Shown: positions 25,722 to 32,914 of the stretch, in pieces | How positions within the stretch are numbered: position 1 is the first letter of the stretch | Layout of the letters: the number at the start of each line of letters is the position of its first letter | Source: Clostridiales bacterium UBA3758 | GTDB taxonomy: Bacteria > Bacillota > Clostridia > Oscillospirales > Oscillospiraceae | DNA length: 64,000 bases | Reading direction: 5' to 3' | Assembly: GCA_002371675.1 (NCBI GenBank) | Contig: DFGE01000007.1 | Coordinates: 7,715 to 71,714 of the forward strand | The notes under the pieces: model-generated | The model's input: the letters and a program-made list of their open reading frames with translations, nothing else | Database searches by the model: none | What the model was told of the DNA's origin: nothing | Position numbers and translations under genes: made by a program

Positions 25722-25750
25722 AGTTTAGCATAAAAGCGGCGGCGGTTCAA
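25722..25750 (-). promoter_or_regulatory. Promoter of the sugar ABC operon
   Basis: TTGAAC (25750-25745) and TAAACT (25727-25722), read on the minus strand, have a 17-bp spacer and lie 86 bp before the ATPase start. Confidence 0.6.
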
Positions 25751-25862
25751 TGCCTGTTTGCCCGCCGAGGGCGCACGGCGGGCAAATTTTTCCGCGGCTC
25801 TTTTCTTTGCCGCCGCGTTGTGGTAGCATGGAAGCAGAGCAAAGATGGGAGGAGCGGCGGAT

Positions 25863-26468
25863 ATGAAGATCCTTTTGACTGCCTTTGAGCCCTTCGGCGG
25901 CGAGCCGGTGAACCCGGCGGAGGAAATCCTGCGTCGCATCGAGGCCACGGCGGGGGCGGAGCTGCAAAAACTCCTGCTGCCGACCGCCTTCCGCGAGGCC
26001 GGCGCGCTGCTCGCGGAGACCCTGCGGCGCGAGCGGCCGGACGCGCTGCTCTCTCTCGGCCAGGCGGCGGGGCGCGCCGCGCTCTCGCTCGAGCGGATCG
26101 GCGTCAACCTCATGGATGCCTCGATCCCCGACAACCGCGGCTTTCAGCCGATGGATGAGCCGGTGGTGCCCGGCGCGCCGGCGGCGTATTTCAGCACGCT
26201 GCCCGTCAAGAAGCTCGCAGCGGCGATTCGGGAGGCGGGCGTGGAGGCGGCGGTCTCCAACTCCGCGGGCACTTTCGTGTGCAACAGCGTGCTTTACACG
26301 GCGCTGCACCTCGCCGCGGCGGAGCTTCCCGCGCTGCGGGCGGGCTTTCTGCATGTCCCCGCCCTGCCGGAGCAGGCCGCGAGGATGAAGCCCGGCACGC
26401 CCTCCCTGCCGCTTGCGGACATGCTGCGCGGCGTGGAGGCCGCGCTTGCGGCGCTCGCGGCGGACTGA
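25863..26468 (+). CDS. pcp: Pyrrolidone-carboxylate (pyroglutamyl) peptidase, C15 family
   Basis: A 201-residue cytosolic cysteine peptidase that removes N-terminal pyroglutamate. The catalytic triad is visible: Glu77 in LSLERIGVN, Cys140 in SNSAGTFVCNS and His164 in GFLHVP. The N-terminus ILLTAFEPFGGEPVNPA is the family hallmark. Length is slightly shorter than the usual 210-215 residues but no key residue is missing. GGGAGGAGCGGCGGAT sets the start at 25863. A strong terminator follows and it looks monocistronic. Confidence 0.95.
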   Translation: MKILLTAFEPFGGEPVNPAEEILRRIEATAGAELQKLLLPTAFREAGALLAETLRRERPDALLSLGQAAGRAALSLERIGVNLMDASIPDNRGFQPMDEPVVPGAPAAYFSTLPVKKLAAAIREAGVEAAVSNSAGTFVCNSVLYTALHLAAAELPALRAGFLHVPALPEQAARMKPGTPSLPLADMLRGVEAALAALAAD

Positions 26469-26491
26469 TACAGAGCGCAGAGAAAGTACAA

Positions 26492-26540
26492 CATAACAGC
26501 GCCCGCGGTCCCCAAAATGGGGACCGCGGGCGCTGTTATG
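26492..26540. terminator. Bidirectional terminator between pcp and the aminotransferase
   Basis: CATAACAGCGCCCGCGGTCC pairs over 22 bp with GGACCGCGGGCGCTGTTATG. The genes on either side converge on it. Confidence 0.75.
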
Positions 26541-26563
26541 CTGTTATATGGAGTTGTTCGGGA

Positions 26564-27754
26564 TCATTTCTTCTGCAGGCCGTACTCCGCGGCGAGCTGT
26601 GCGAAGGCGGGCATGGAGCGGCGGATGGTGTCTGCGGAGACGCAGTAGGCCAGGCGCACATAGCCCTCGACGCCGAAATCGTTCGACGGGACAAGGATCA
26701 GCTCGTACTTTTTGGCCCTTTCGCTGAAGGCGACGGCGTCCGGCTCGGGAGTCTTCATGAAGATGTAGAAGGCGCCGTCGGGGAACACGCAGTCAAAGCC
26801 CAGCTCGGTCAGCCCGTTGAAGAGCAGGTCGCGGTTGATCTTGTACTCGGCAATATCGGAGGTCTGGCCGACGCACTTCTCGACCACGCGCTGCATGAGG
26901 CTCGGCGCGTTGACATAGCCGCAGGTGCGGGCCGCGCCGGCGATGGCGGCGTAGACCTCGTCTCCGTTGGCCATGCGGCTGCTCACGGCGAGGTAGCCGA
27001 TACGTTCGCCCGGCAGAGAGAGGGACTTGGAATAGGAGTAGTCGATGATCGTATCGTCATAGAAGTTGACGGGATGCGGGATGGGCTTTCCGTCGTAGAC
27101 AAGCTCGCGGTAGGGCTCGTCCGAGACCAGATAGATGGGGTGGCCGTAACGCGCCTCGGCGGCGCGCAGGAGGTCGCTCAGACGGGTGAGGGTCTCCGCG
27201 GTGAGGACGACGCCGGAGGGGTTGTTCGGCGTGTTGATGATGACCATCTGGGTCTTCTCGCTCAGCGCGCGCTCAAAGGCCTCCAGATCCGGCTGCAGCT
27301 CCGCGGTGGGCGGGACGGAGACGAGCACGCCGCCGGCGCCCTCTACGAATACGCGGTATTCGGTAAAGAAGGGGGCGAAGGCGATGGCCTCCTCGCCGGG
27401 CTGCACGAGCGCCTTCGCGCAGATCGCAAGCCCTGCCGCCGCGCCGCAAATGACGTACATGCGCTCGGGGCGGATATCGCCGCCGTAGCGGGCGTTGAAG
27501 TCGTCGGCGATGGCCTTGCGCAGGCTGGGCAGACCGGCCGCCGTAGTGTAGCCGTGCACCTCGATGCTGTCGAGCTCCAGCAGCTCGCGGATCGCGTCGT
27601 TCACACAGGGAGGAGCGGGGATGCTGGGGTTGCCGAGACTGAAGTCGAAGACTTTGTCCGCGCCGATCTGCGCCTTGCGGGCGCCCGCGAAGGCGGCCAG
27701 CTCGCGCATGCAGTTTTTCTTGCGGCCGAGACCGATGTGATATTCGGAAAGCAT
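26564..27754 (-). CDS. PLP-dependent aminotransferase, class I/II
   Basis: A 396-residue cytosolic aminotransferase of the aspartate aminotransferase fold. The PLP lysine is in YSYSKSLSLPGERIGY. Substrate and cofactor residues are in NTPNNPSG and VSDEPYRELVYDG, and the C-terminal region has GAFYIFMKTP. The N-terminal FDFSLGNPSIPAPPCV is typical of the Clostridia subgroup annotated as pyridoxal phosphate-dependent aminotransferase. The amino donor cannot be stated. GAAAGGAGTATCCGCC precedes the start. The gene is divergent from galK. Confidence 0.92.
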   Translation of the reverse strand: MLSEYHIGLGRKKNCMRELAAFAGARKAQIGADKVFDFSLGNPSIPAPPCVNDAIRELLELDSIEVHGYTTAAGLPSLRKAIADDFNARYGGDIRPERMYVICGAAAGLAICAKALVQPGEEAIAFAPFFTEYRVFVEGAGGVLVSVPPTAELQPDLEAFERALSEKTQMVIINTPNNPSGVVLTAETLTRLSDLLRAAEARYGHPIYLVSDEPYRELVYDGKPIPHPVNFYDDTIIDYSYSKSLSLPGERIGYLAVSSRMANGDEVYAAIAGAARTCGYVNAPSLMQRVVEKCVGQTSDIAEYKINRDLLFNGLTELGFDCVFPDGAFYIFMKTPEPDAVAFSERAKKYELILVPSNDFGVEGYVRLAYCVSADTIRRSMPAFAQLAAEYGLQKK

Positions 27755-27809
27755 GGCGGATACTCCTTTCGTTTATGAGAAAAACGCTTGTCTGAAGCGG
27801 GCTGTGTCC

Positions 27810-27838
27810 ATTATAACCTATGCGGACAGGGAAAGCAA
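27810..27838 (-). promoter_or_regulatory. Promoter of the aminotransferase gene
   Basis: TTGCTT (27838-27833) and TATAAT (27815-27810), read on the minus strand, have a 17-bp spacer. Confidence 0.7.
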
Positions 27839-27895
27839 GGGAAAGTACAAATACTTGAATAATTTGGGAGTTTTCGCGGGATTTTTAAGATTACG

Positions 27896-27924
27896 TTGAC
27901 TTTTAATGAAAAATGTTTTATGCT
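27896..27924 (+). promoter_or_regulatory. Promoter of galK
   Basis: TTGACT (27896-27901) and TATGCT (27919-27924) have a 17-bp spacer within an AT-rich stretch, 45 bp before the GTG start. Confidence 0.7.
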
Positions 27925-27969
27925 AAGATCTGTGAATTATGCAGGTGAATAAGTGCAGGAGGAACTGCG

Positions 27970-29076
27970 GTGGAAAAGTTTTTTGTACCCGGCAGAACAG
28001 AGCTGGCCGGAAACCATACCGATCATCAGAACGGGCGCGTGCTCGCCGGAGCCATCGACCTCGGGCTGCGCGCCAAGGTATCGGCCGTTCCGGGCGGCGT
28101 CATTTCGGTGCGCGCGGCGGGGCAGGAGCCCTTTGAGCTGCGCACGAACCAGCTGGCGGTGCGCCCGCTGGAATTCGGCACGCCCAGGGCCATGACGCGC
28201 GGCGTGCTCGCCGCCTTTGCGGATATGGGGCTGCAGATCGGCGGCTTTGACGCGACCGTCACCAGCACGCTGCCGGTCGGCGCGGGGCTGAGCTCCTCGG
28301 CGGCCTTCGCCGTGCTGATCGCCCGCATCCTCAGCCGGCTGTACAATCAGGATCAGGTCGACCCGGTGGTACTCGCCAAGGCGGCGCACGCGGCCGAGAA
28401 CAAGCACTTCGGTAAGCCGAGCGGCCTCATGAGCCAGCTCGTCTGCGCCCTGGGCAAGACCGTGTATATCGACCTCAAGACTATGGAGATCGAGCCCGTC
28501 CCGGCCGACTTTGCGGCCATGGGGCTCACCCTCTGCCTGACCGAGACCGGCGGCAGCCACGCCGGACTCGACACCTCCTATGCCCGCATCCCGGCGGACA
28601 TGGTGTATGTGGCGAACCTCTTTGACAAGGGCGTGCTGGCGGACGTGGACCCGGCGGCCTTCCGCGCGAAGGGCTGGGATCCGGCGAACCGCCCGGTGCG
28701 GCGCGCGATGCACTTCTTTGACGAGAACGAGCGCGTCCCGCAGATGCGCGACGCTCTCAAGGCGGGCGACGGGAAAACCTACATGCGCCTGATGAACGAG
28801 TCCGGCCGCTCCTCGGAGAAGCTGCTCAACAACATCGTCACCAGTGTCACCGGGGACACCAAGCTTGCCTCCGGTCTGGACCTGAGCAGGAAGCTGCTCG
28901 AGGGGAAAGGCGCCTGGCGCGTGCACGGCGGCGGCTTCGCAGGCTGCGTGCAGGCTCTGATGCCTTCGGAGCTGTTCCCGGCCTACAAGCAGGCCATGGA
29001 GGAGAGCTTCGGCGAGGGTTCCTGCCGGGAGATCAGCCTCCTCGGCGCTGCGCCGCGCGGCGGCGCCCTCCGCTGA
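27970..29076 (+). CDS. galK: Galactokinase (GHMP kinase)
   Basis: A 368-residue cytosolic kinase that converts galactose plus ATP to galactose-1-phosphate. The galactokinase signature is near the N-terminus as GRTELAGNHTDHQNGRVLAG. The GHMP ATP-binding motif is LPVGAGLSSSAAFAVLIAR and the third motif is WRVHGGGFAGCVQAL. The start is GTG, set by AGGAGGAACTGCG; no in-frame ATG fits. The signature differs from the textbook form (HTDHQNG rather than HTDYNGG), a variant seen in Clostridia. No galT or galE lies next to it, so the Leloir pathway genes are dispersed. Confidence 0.88.
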   Translation: MEKFFVPGRTELAGNHTDHQNGRVLAGAIDLGLRAKVSAVPGGVISVRAAGQEPFELRTNQLAVRPLEFGTPRAMTRGVLAAFADMGLQIGGFDATVTSTLPVGAGLSSSAAFAVLIARILSRLYNQDQVDPVVLAKAAHAAENKHFGKPSGLMSQLVCALGKTVYIDLKTMEIEPVPADFAAMGLTLCLTETGGSHAGLDTSYARIPADMVYVANLFDKGVLADVDPAAFRAKGWDPANRPVRRAMHFFDENERVPQMRDALKAGDGKTYMRLMNESGRSSEKLLNNIVTSVTGDTKLASGLDLSRKLLEGKGAWRVHGGGFAGCVQALMPSELFPAYKQAMEESFGEGSCREISLLGAAPRGGALR

Positions 29077-29112
29077 GCATTATAGCGGATAAAGAAACAA
29101 AGAGAGAAACAA

Positions 29113-29146
29113 CAACTCCCCGACAGGTTTTCCTGCCGGGGAGTTG
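29113..29146. terminator. Bidirectional terminator between galK and the VanY-like gene
   Basis: CAACTCCCCGACAGG and CCTGCCGGGGAGTTG form a stem with loop TTTT. The flanking genes are convergent. Confidence 0.75.
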
Positions 29147-29169
29147 ATATTATGTCTTATGTCAGCTGT

Positions 29170-30099
29170 TTATCCCATCTTGAAGACGTTGGCCTCGTCG
29201 GGCGGGATGTAGACCGCGCCCGGGTCATAGAGCATCAGGAACTCCTCCAGGCAGAGGTCGTTGGCCATGATGTACGCCGCGGCCTCCGTTCCCACGTAGC
29301 GCAGGTGCAGGTGCGGGCAGGCGTAGCCGTAGTAATCCGCCTTCTCGGCGGGGTAGCGCAGGATAAAGCCGTATTCCGCGCAGTGCTCGCGCACCCAGTC
29401 CGCCAGGTCGCTGCTGAAGATCTCCGGATCGTCGAAGTCGTAGTAGGTCGCGTTGTGGATCAGCTGGTCGCTCAGATCCAAAGCCAGGCCGCTCTGATGC
29501 TCGTCCCCGCCCAGGGGCAGGCGCAGCCGCGCGGTCTCGAGGGCGTCATGCTGATGCTCGGCGAAGAAGTTGATCCAGGTGTTGAGCGTGTAGTCCAGGT
29601 TGCGCTCGCCGCGGGCGATATAGGCGTTCAGCCCGGCTGTGCGCGCGTCGTTGATGAGCGCCTGCACCTGGCCGATGATGCGGTTGTCCATGCGTTGGGA
29701 CTCCACATAGTCGGTCTCGGGCGTATACCAGCCGCAGGAGTTGAAGGAATTCATGAGCCGGAACTCCCAGCTCTCAATGTCCACAACCGGCGGCTCGGGC
29801 AGGCCGAGGGCGGCCGCGCGCTCGCCGGGGCTGCGCAGGTCGGGGGTCGGCTCCGGTGAGGGCTCCGGCGAGGGCTCCGGCGTGAGCGCCGGCGAAGGCT
29901 CCGCTTCCGCCGCGGGCTCGGCTGCGAGACCGGTTTCCTCGCTCGCCGCGGGATTTTCCGCGGGAGAGGATTCGCTGACCGGCTCCGCTTCCTGCACGGC
30001 CGTGCTTTGATAGAAGCTGCCGCAGCCGCTCAGGCAGAGCAGGAGGAGCGCCAGGCAGAGAGCGGCAGTTGCGCGGTGCATCACTTGTTTCATGTTCAT
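29170..30099 (-). CDS. VanY-like D,D-carboxypeptidase lipoprotein, divergent copy
   Basis: A 309-residue exported protein. Its signal peptide ends in the lipobox LSGC, followed by a Pro/Glu/Ser linker (PSPEPSPEPTPD). The peptidase domain keeps the zinc ligands: GGDEHQSGLALDLSD (His and Asp) and PHLHLRYVG (His). WVREHCAEYGFILRYP lies between them. The substrate-binding loop that reads SGYRS in its neighbour is here ARGERN, so activity may be altered. The start at 30099 is chosen for GAGGCGAACGATG; ATG at 30111 would give a 4-bp overlap with the upstream paralog. It probably trims cell-wall peptides. The two genes look like a tandem duplication. Confidence 0.82.
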   Translation of the reverse strand: MNMKQVMHRATAALCLALLLLCLSGCGSFYQSTAVQEAEPVSESSPAENPAASEETGLAAEPAAEAEPSPALTPEPSPEPSPEPTPDLRSPGERAAALGLPEPPVVDIESWEFRLMNSFNSCGWYTPETDYVESQRMDNRIIGQVQALINDARTAGLNAYIARGERNLDYTLNTWINFFAEHQHDALETARLRLPLGGDEHQSGLALDLSDQLIHNATYYDFDDPEIFSSDLADWVREHCAEYGFILRYPAEKADYYGYACPHLHLRYVGTEAAAYIMANDLCLEEFLMLYDPGAVYIPPDEANVFKMG

Positions 30100-30107
30100 C
30101 GTTCGCC

Positions 30108-31079
30108 TCATTCGACGCCGTAGAGCGCCAAGAATTCCTCCAGACAGAGGTTGTTTTCGGTCATGTACGCGGCGACCTCTGTGCCGACATAGCGGAAGTG
30201 GAAGGGTTCGTACATGACGTTGGTGATATCCGCCTTCTCAGCCGGGAAGCGGACGACGAAGCCGTACTCCGCGCAGTGCGCCTTGAGCCACTGGAAGGTC
30301 TGGGTGTTCTCAATCTCGCTGTTTTTGATCGGGCGGTAGATATCGGTGATGTCGCAGCAGAGGCCGGTCTGGTGCTCGCTGCAGCCTGCGGGCATGGTGA
30401 TGTAGTGCCCGGCGCCGTCCTTGCCGTCCGTCACGCCGTTGTTCTGGCAGACGCGGGTGAAGTTCGCGGCCTGGTCGCTGTAGCTGCGGTAGCCGGAGGA
30501 GAGGAACACGGGCAGGCCCGCGTCGCGGCAGCCCCTGGCCATGCTCAGCAGCGCCTCGGCGATGCGCTCGTCCACGGGGCAGCGGTTGTCGTTGTGGTTA
30601 TACTGGATGTCCATCTCGTCGGCGGTCTGGTTGAGGTAGGCCAGCTGCGCGGGCGCGTACTGGTCGATGGAGTGCTCACCGTTGACGAGCATCATGCTCC
30701 AGTCATAGATGTCGATCTGCGGGGGCGTGGGCAGACCCCGGGCGGCGGCGTTGGCCAGCGCCTTCCCGTAGGGGGATTCGGGGTCCACGGTCGGCTCCGG
30801 CGTCTCGGCGGAGGCTTCGGGCTCCTCAGAAGCCGGGTCTTCGACGGCAGGGGCCTCGGCGGAGGGCTCCTCTTGCGGCTCGGCCGCGGTGATCTCACCC
30901 TGCGGAGTGGAATCCGGCAGGATGTGCTGCAATTCGCCGACATGACCCAGCATTCCCCAGCTGTAGCCCGTCAGGTCGCGGGTGCGGGGGGACACGGAGC
31001 CATGGTAGTATGTGTACGCGCAGAAGATCGCCAGGGCGATCAGACCCAGCAGGACGCGCGCAATGCGGTTCGGATACAT
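30108..31079 (-). CDS. VanY-type D-alanyl-D-alanine carboxypeptidase, membrane-anchored
   Basis: A 323-residue protein with an N-terminal membrane anchor (ARVLLGLIALAIFCAYTYY) without a lipobox. An acidic Pro/Glu linker follows, then a complete M15B/VanY domain: LSSGYRSYSDQ, CSEHQTGLCCDITD, WLKAHCAEYGFVVRFP and YEPFHFRYVG. All catalytic and zinc residues are present. It should remove terminal D-Ala from peptidoglycan stems outside the membrane. AAGGAGAGTCTGCC precedes the start. It is the first gene of a two-gene unit with the paralog at 29170-30099. Confidence 0.9.
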   Translation of the reverse strand: MYPNRIARVLLGLIALAIFCAYTYYHGSVSPRTRDLTGYSWGMLGHVGELQHILPDSTPQGEITAAEPQEEPSAEAPAVEDPASEEPEASAETPEPTVDPESPYGKALANAAARGLPTPPQIDIYDWSMMLVNGEHSIDQYAPAQLAYLNQTADEMDIQYNHNDNRCPVDERIAEALLSMARGCRDAGLPVFLSSGYRSYSDQAANFTRVCQNNGVTDGKDGAGHYITMPAGCSEHQTGLCCDITDIYRPIKNSEIENTQTFQWLKAHCAEYGFVVRFPAEKADITNVMYEPFHFRYVGTEVAAYMTENNLCLEEFLALYGVE

Positions 31080-31242
31080 GGCAGACTCTCCTTATTTCAA
31101 TGATCGTTGTCATAATTGTCTCTTGCTCGCCCGGGAAAGCGGATTCGCCGCAATCAGACCCGCAGCGACACGCCGCCGGGCAGACCCGGATACCAAATCA
31201 ACAATATATCATTTCGGCCGGAATGGGTCAATAAGATTTTTA

Positions 31243-31271
31243 TTGAATCGCCCCGGGGCCTGTGCTATATT
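31243..31271 (+). promoter_or_regulatory. Promoter of the MBL-fold hydrolase gene
   Basis: TTGAAT (31243-31248) and TATATT (31266-31271) with a 17-bp spacer, 41 bp before the start codon. Confidence 0.7.
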
Positions 31272-31311
31272 CAAATCAGAAGTCAACATTATATAAAAGG
31301 AGGGCGCAGCC

Positions 31312-31926
31312 ATGCAGCTGACCTGGTACGGACATTCCTGTTTCTGTGCGGAGACCGAGGAAGGCAGCCTCGTGTTCGACCCCTATGCGCCCGGGAGCGT
31401 GCCGGGCTGGACGCTGCCGGAGCTCAGTGCGGACGCCGTCGTCTGCAGCCACGAGCACCGCGACCACAATTACCGCGCCGGCGTGAAGCTCACGGGGCGC
31501 GCGCCGCGCTTTGCCCTGCGGCAGATCCCCAGCTGGCATGACGATCGCGGCGGCGCGCTGCGCGGAGAAAACAGCATCGCCGTGCTGGAGGCGGAGGGCC
31601 TGCGTCTGGTGCATCTGGGCGATCTGGGGCACGCGCTGAGCGAGGAGCAGCTCGATGCCATCGGCAGGCCGGATGTGCTGCTGATCCCCGTCGGCGGCCA
31701 CTATACCATCGACGGCTCGCTCGCCGCCCGGACGGCGAAGGCTGTCGGCGCGCGCCTGACCATCCCCATGCACTACCGCGGCCGCGGCTTCGGCTATGCC
31801 GTGATCTCCACAGTCGAGCCCTTCCTCTCCGGGATGGGCGGGGAGATCCGGCGCACGAGCGCGTTCACGGTCGCGATCGGCGCAGATACCCCGGGCGGCG
31901 TGCTGGTGCTGGGGACGGAGAGCTGA
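31312..31926 (+). CDS. MBL-fold metal-dependent hydrolase (UlaG-like group)
   Basis: A 204-residue cytosolic metallo-beta-lactamase-fold protein. It starts MQLTWYGHSCF, as in the UlaG/YtkL group. The metal ligands are in VCSHEHRDHNY, LVHLGDLGH, IPVGGHYT and TIPMHYRG. The substrate is unknown; relatives act on lactones and small phosphoesters. AAAAGGAGGGCGCAGCC precedes the start. It is probably monocistronic. A ten-codon frame with a strong ribosome site lies just after the stop (31948-31980). Confidence 0.88.
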   Translation: MQLTWYGHSCFCAETEEGSLVFDPYAPGSVPGWTLPELSADAVVCSHEHRDHNYRAGVKLTGRAPRFALRQIPSWHDDRGGALRGENSIAVLEAEGLRLVHLGDLGHALSEEQLDAIGRPDVLLIPVGGHYTIDGSLAARTAKAVGARLTIPMHYRGRGFGYAVISTVEPFLSGMGGEIRRTSAFTVAIGADTPGGVLVLGTES

Positions 31927-32052
31927 AGCGCGGCAAGGAGATTTGCTATGGGCAAATCGCACAAAAATTTCGGGGAATAAACGGCCGATTCCATAAATAT
32001 TTATACAGAATGTTCGATACACGATCACTTCTGAACACGGAGGAAACCAGAA

Positions 32053-32583
32053 ATGGTATGTAAACGATGCGGCGGCACCTGCGAAAACACAGACGTATTT
32101 TGCCCCTTCTGCGGCTCCAGACTCGCCGAGCAGAGCGCTCCGCCCGCGGCGGAGGCGGAGAAGAGAACGGCGCTTCCCGCCGATCCGGAGGAGCTGGGCT
32201 CCTATCCGGCAAGGCGCATCCCGCAGCAGGCTCCGGCGGCCGGACCCTCCCGCTCCGTGCCGCCCGCGCAGCGGCCTGAGGATCGGGAGCGCTATCAACA
32301 TCCTGCGGGCAAAGCGCCCGAGACGGCTGTCCCATCGGAATATAAGCCGATCAGCGCCTGGGGCTACGTCGGCTACAACTTCCTCTTTGCGATCCCCCTT
32401 ATCGGCTTCATCCTTCTGCTTGTATATGCCTTCGGCGGAACGCCCAGCATCAACCTGCGCAACTATGCGCGCTCCTTTTTCTGTGCGCTGCTGATCGTGC
32501 TGCTGCTGGTCGCCGCGGCGGTCGCGCTGATGCTGGCCTTCGGCTTTTCGCCGGAGACCTTGGAGCAGCTGCGGTACCTCTGA
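32053..32583 (+). CDS. Zinc-ribbon membrane protein
   Basis: A 176-residue protein. Two CxxC pairs at the N-terminus (CKRCGG, CPFCGS) make a zinc ribbon of the DUF7577/zinc_ribbon_2 kind. A low-complexity Pro/Ala linker follows (residues about 28-95), then two membrane helices (YNFLFAIPLIGFILLLVYAF and FFCALLIVLLLVAAAVALML). Such proteins are common and uncharacterised in Firmicutes. CACGGAGGAAACCAGAA precedes the start. Confidence 0.75.
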   Translation: MVCKRCGGTCENTDVFCPFCGSRLAEQSAPPAAEAEKRTALPADPEELGSYPARRIPQQAPAAGPSRSVPPAQRPEDRERYQHPAGKAPETAVPSEYKPISAWGYVGYNFLFAIPLIGFILLLVYAFGGTPSINLRNYARSFFCALLIVLLLVAAAVALMLAFGFSPETLEQLRYL

Positions 32584-32712
32584 GCGTGCAAAAGGAGCCG
32601 ATCCGCCGTGTTGACGCATGGTTTATACAGCGTTTTCCACAAAGAATGGTATAATTATACAAAATTACTGGTCTTTTTTTGACGAATCTATAAGTCCGGG
32701 GCGTTTTTTTTC

Positions 32713-32741
32713 TTGAAATCCCGTAACCACTGTGCTATACT
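32713..32741 (+). promoter_or_regulatory. Promoter of the opp operon
   Basis: TTGAAA (32713-32718) and TATACT (32736-32741) have a 17-bp spacer, giving an mRNA leader of about 165 nt before the binding-protein gene. Confidence 0.75.
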
Positions 32742-32747
32742 TTATCA

Positions 32748-32914
32748 TGCCGAGGGAGTAACCCTGTTTTCGGGATGAATAATTAACCCGGAAAAAGCGC
32801 ATAGATGGGTCGTTCCCGCAGCTGCTCTCCGCTTCGCCGGAGAGAATTGTTATTAACCGCCAAAGGCTCCGTCGAGCTCTGCGGCGTTTAATAAAAAATA
32901 TTTAAGGAGGAAAA
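32748..32914 (+). promoter_or_regulatory. Structured mRNA leader of the opp operon
   Basis: Visible stems are CTCTCCG/CGGAGAG (32825-32844) and TTAACCGCC.../GGCGTTTAA (32853-32892), plus a possible CCG/CGGG pairing at 32770-32810. I could not match it to a known riboswitch. The second stem ends just before AAGGAGG, so it could control translation. Confidence 0.4.

Larger units (their letters stand above)
32584..32914. other. 331-bp regulatory region upstream of the opp operon
   Basis: The region contains a TATAAT-bearing AT-rich stretch around 32650, the opp promoter (32713-32741) and a 170-nt hairpin-rich leader (32748-32914). I see no coding frame with a ribosome site apart from the one that starts at 32915. 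Confidence 0.7.

Noticed and set aside
31948..31980. Ten-codon frame with a good ribosome site after the MBL gene (MGKSHKNFGE)
   Set aside because: Too short to support; the ribosome site may belong to a small hairpin GATTTGC/GCAAATC.
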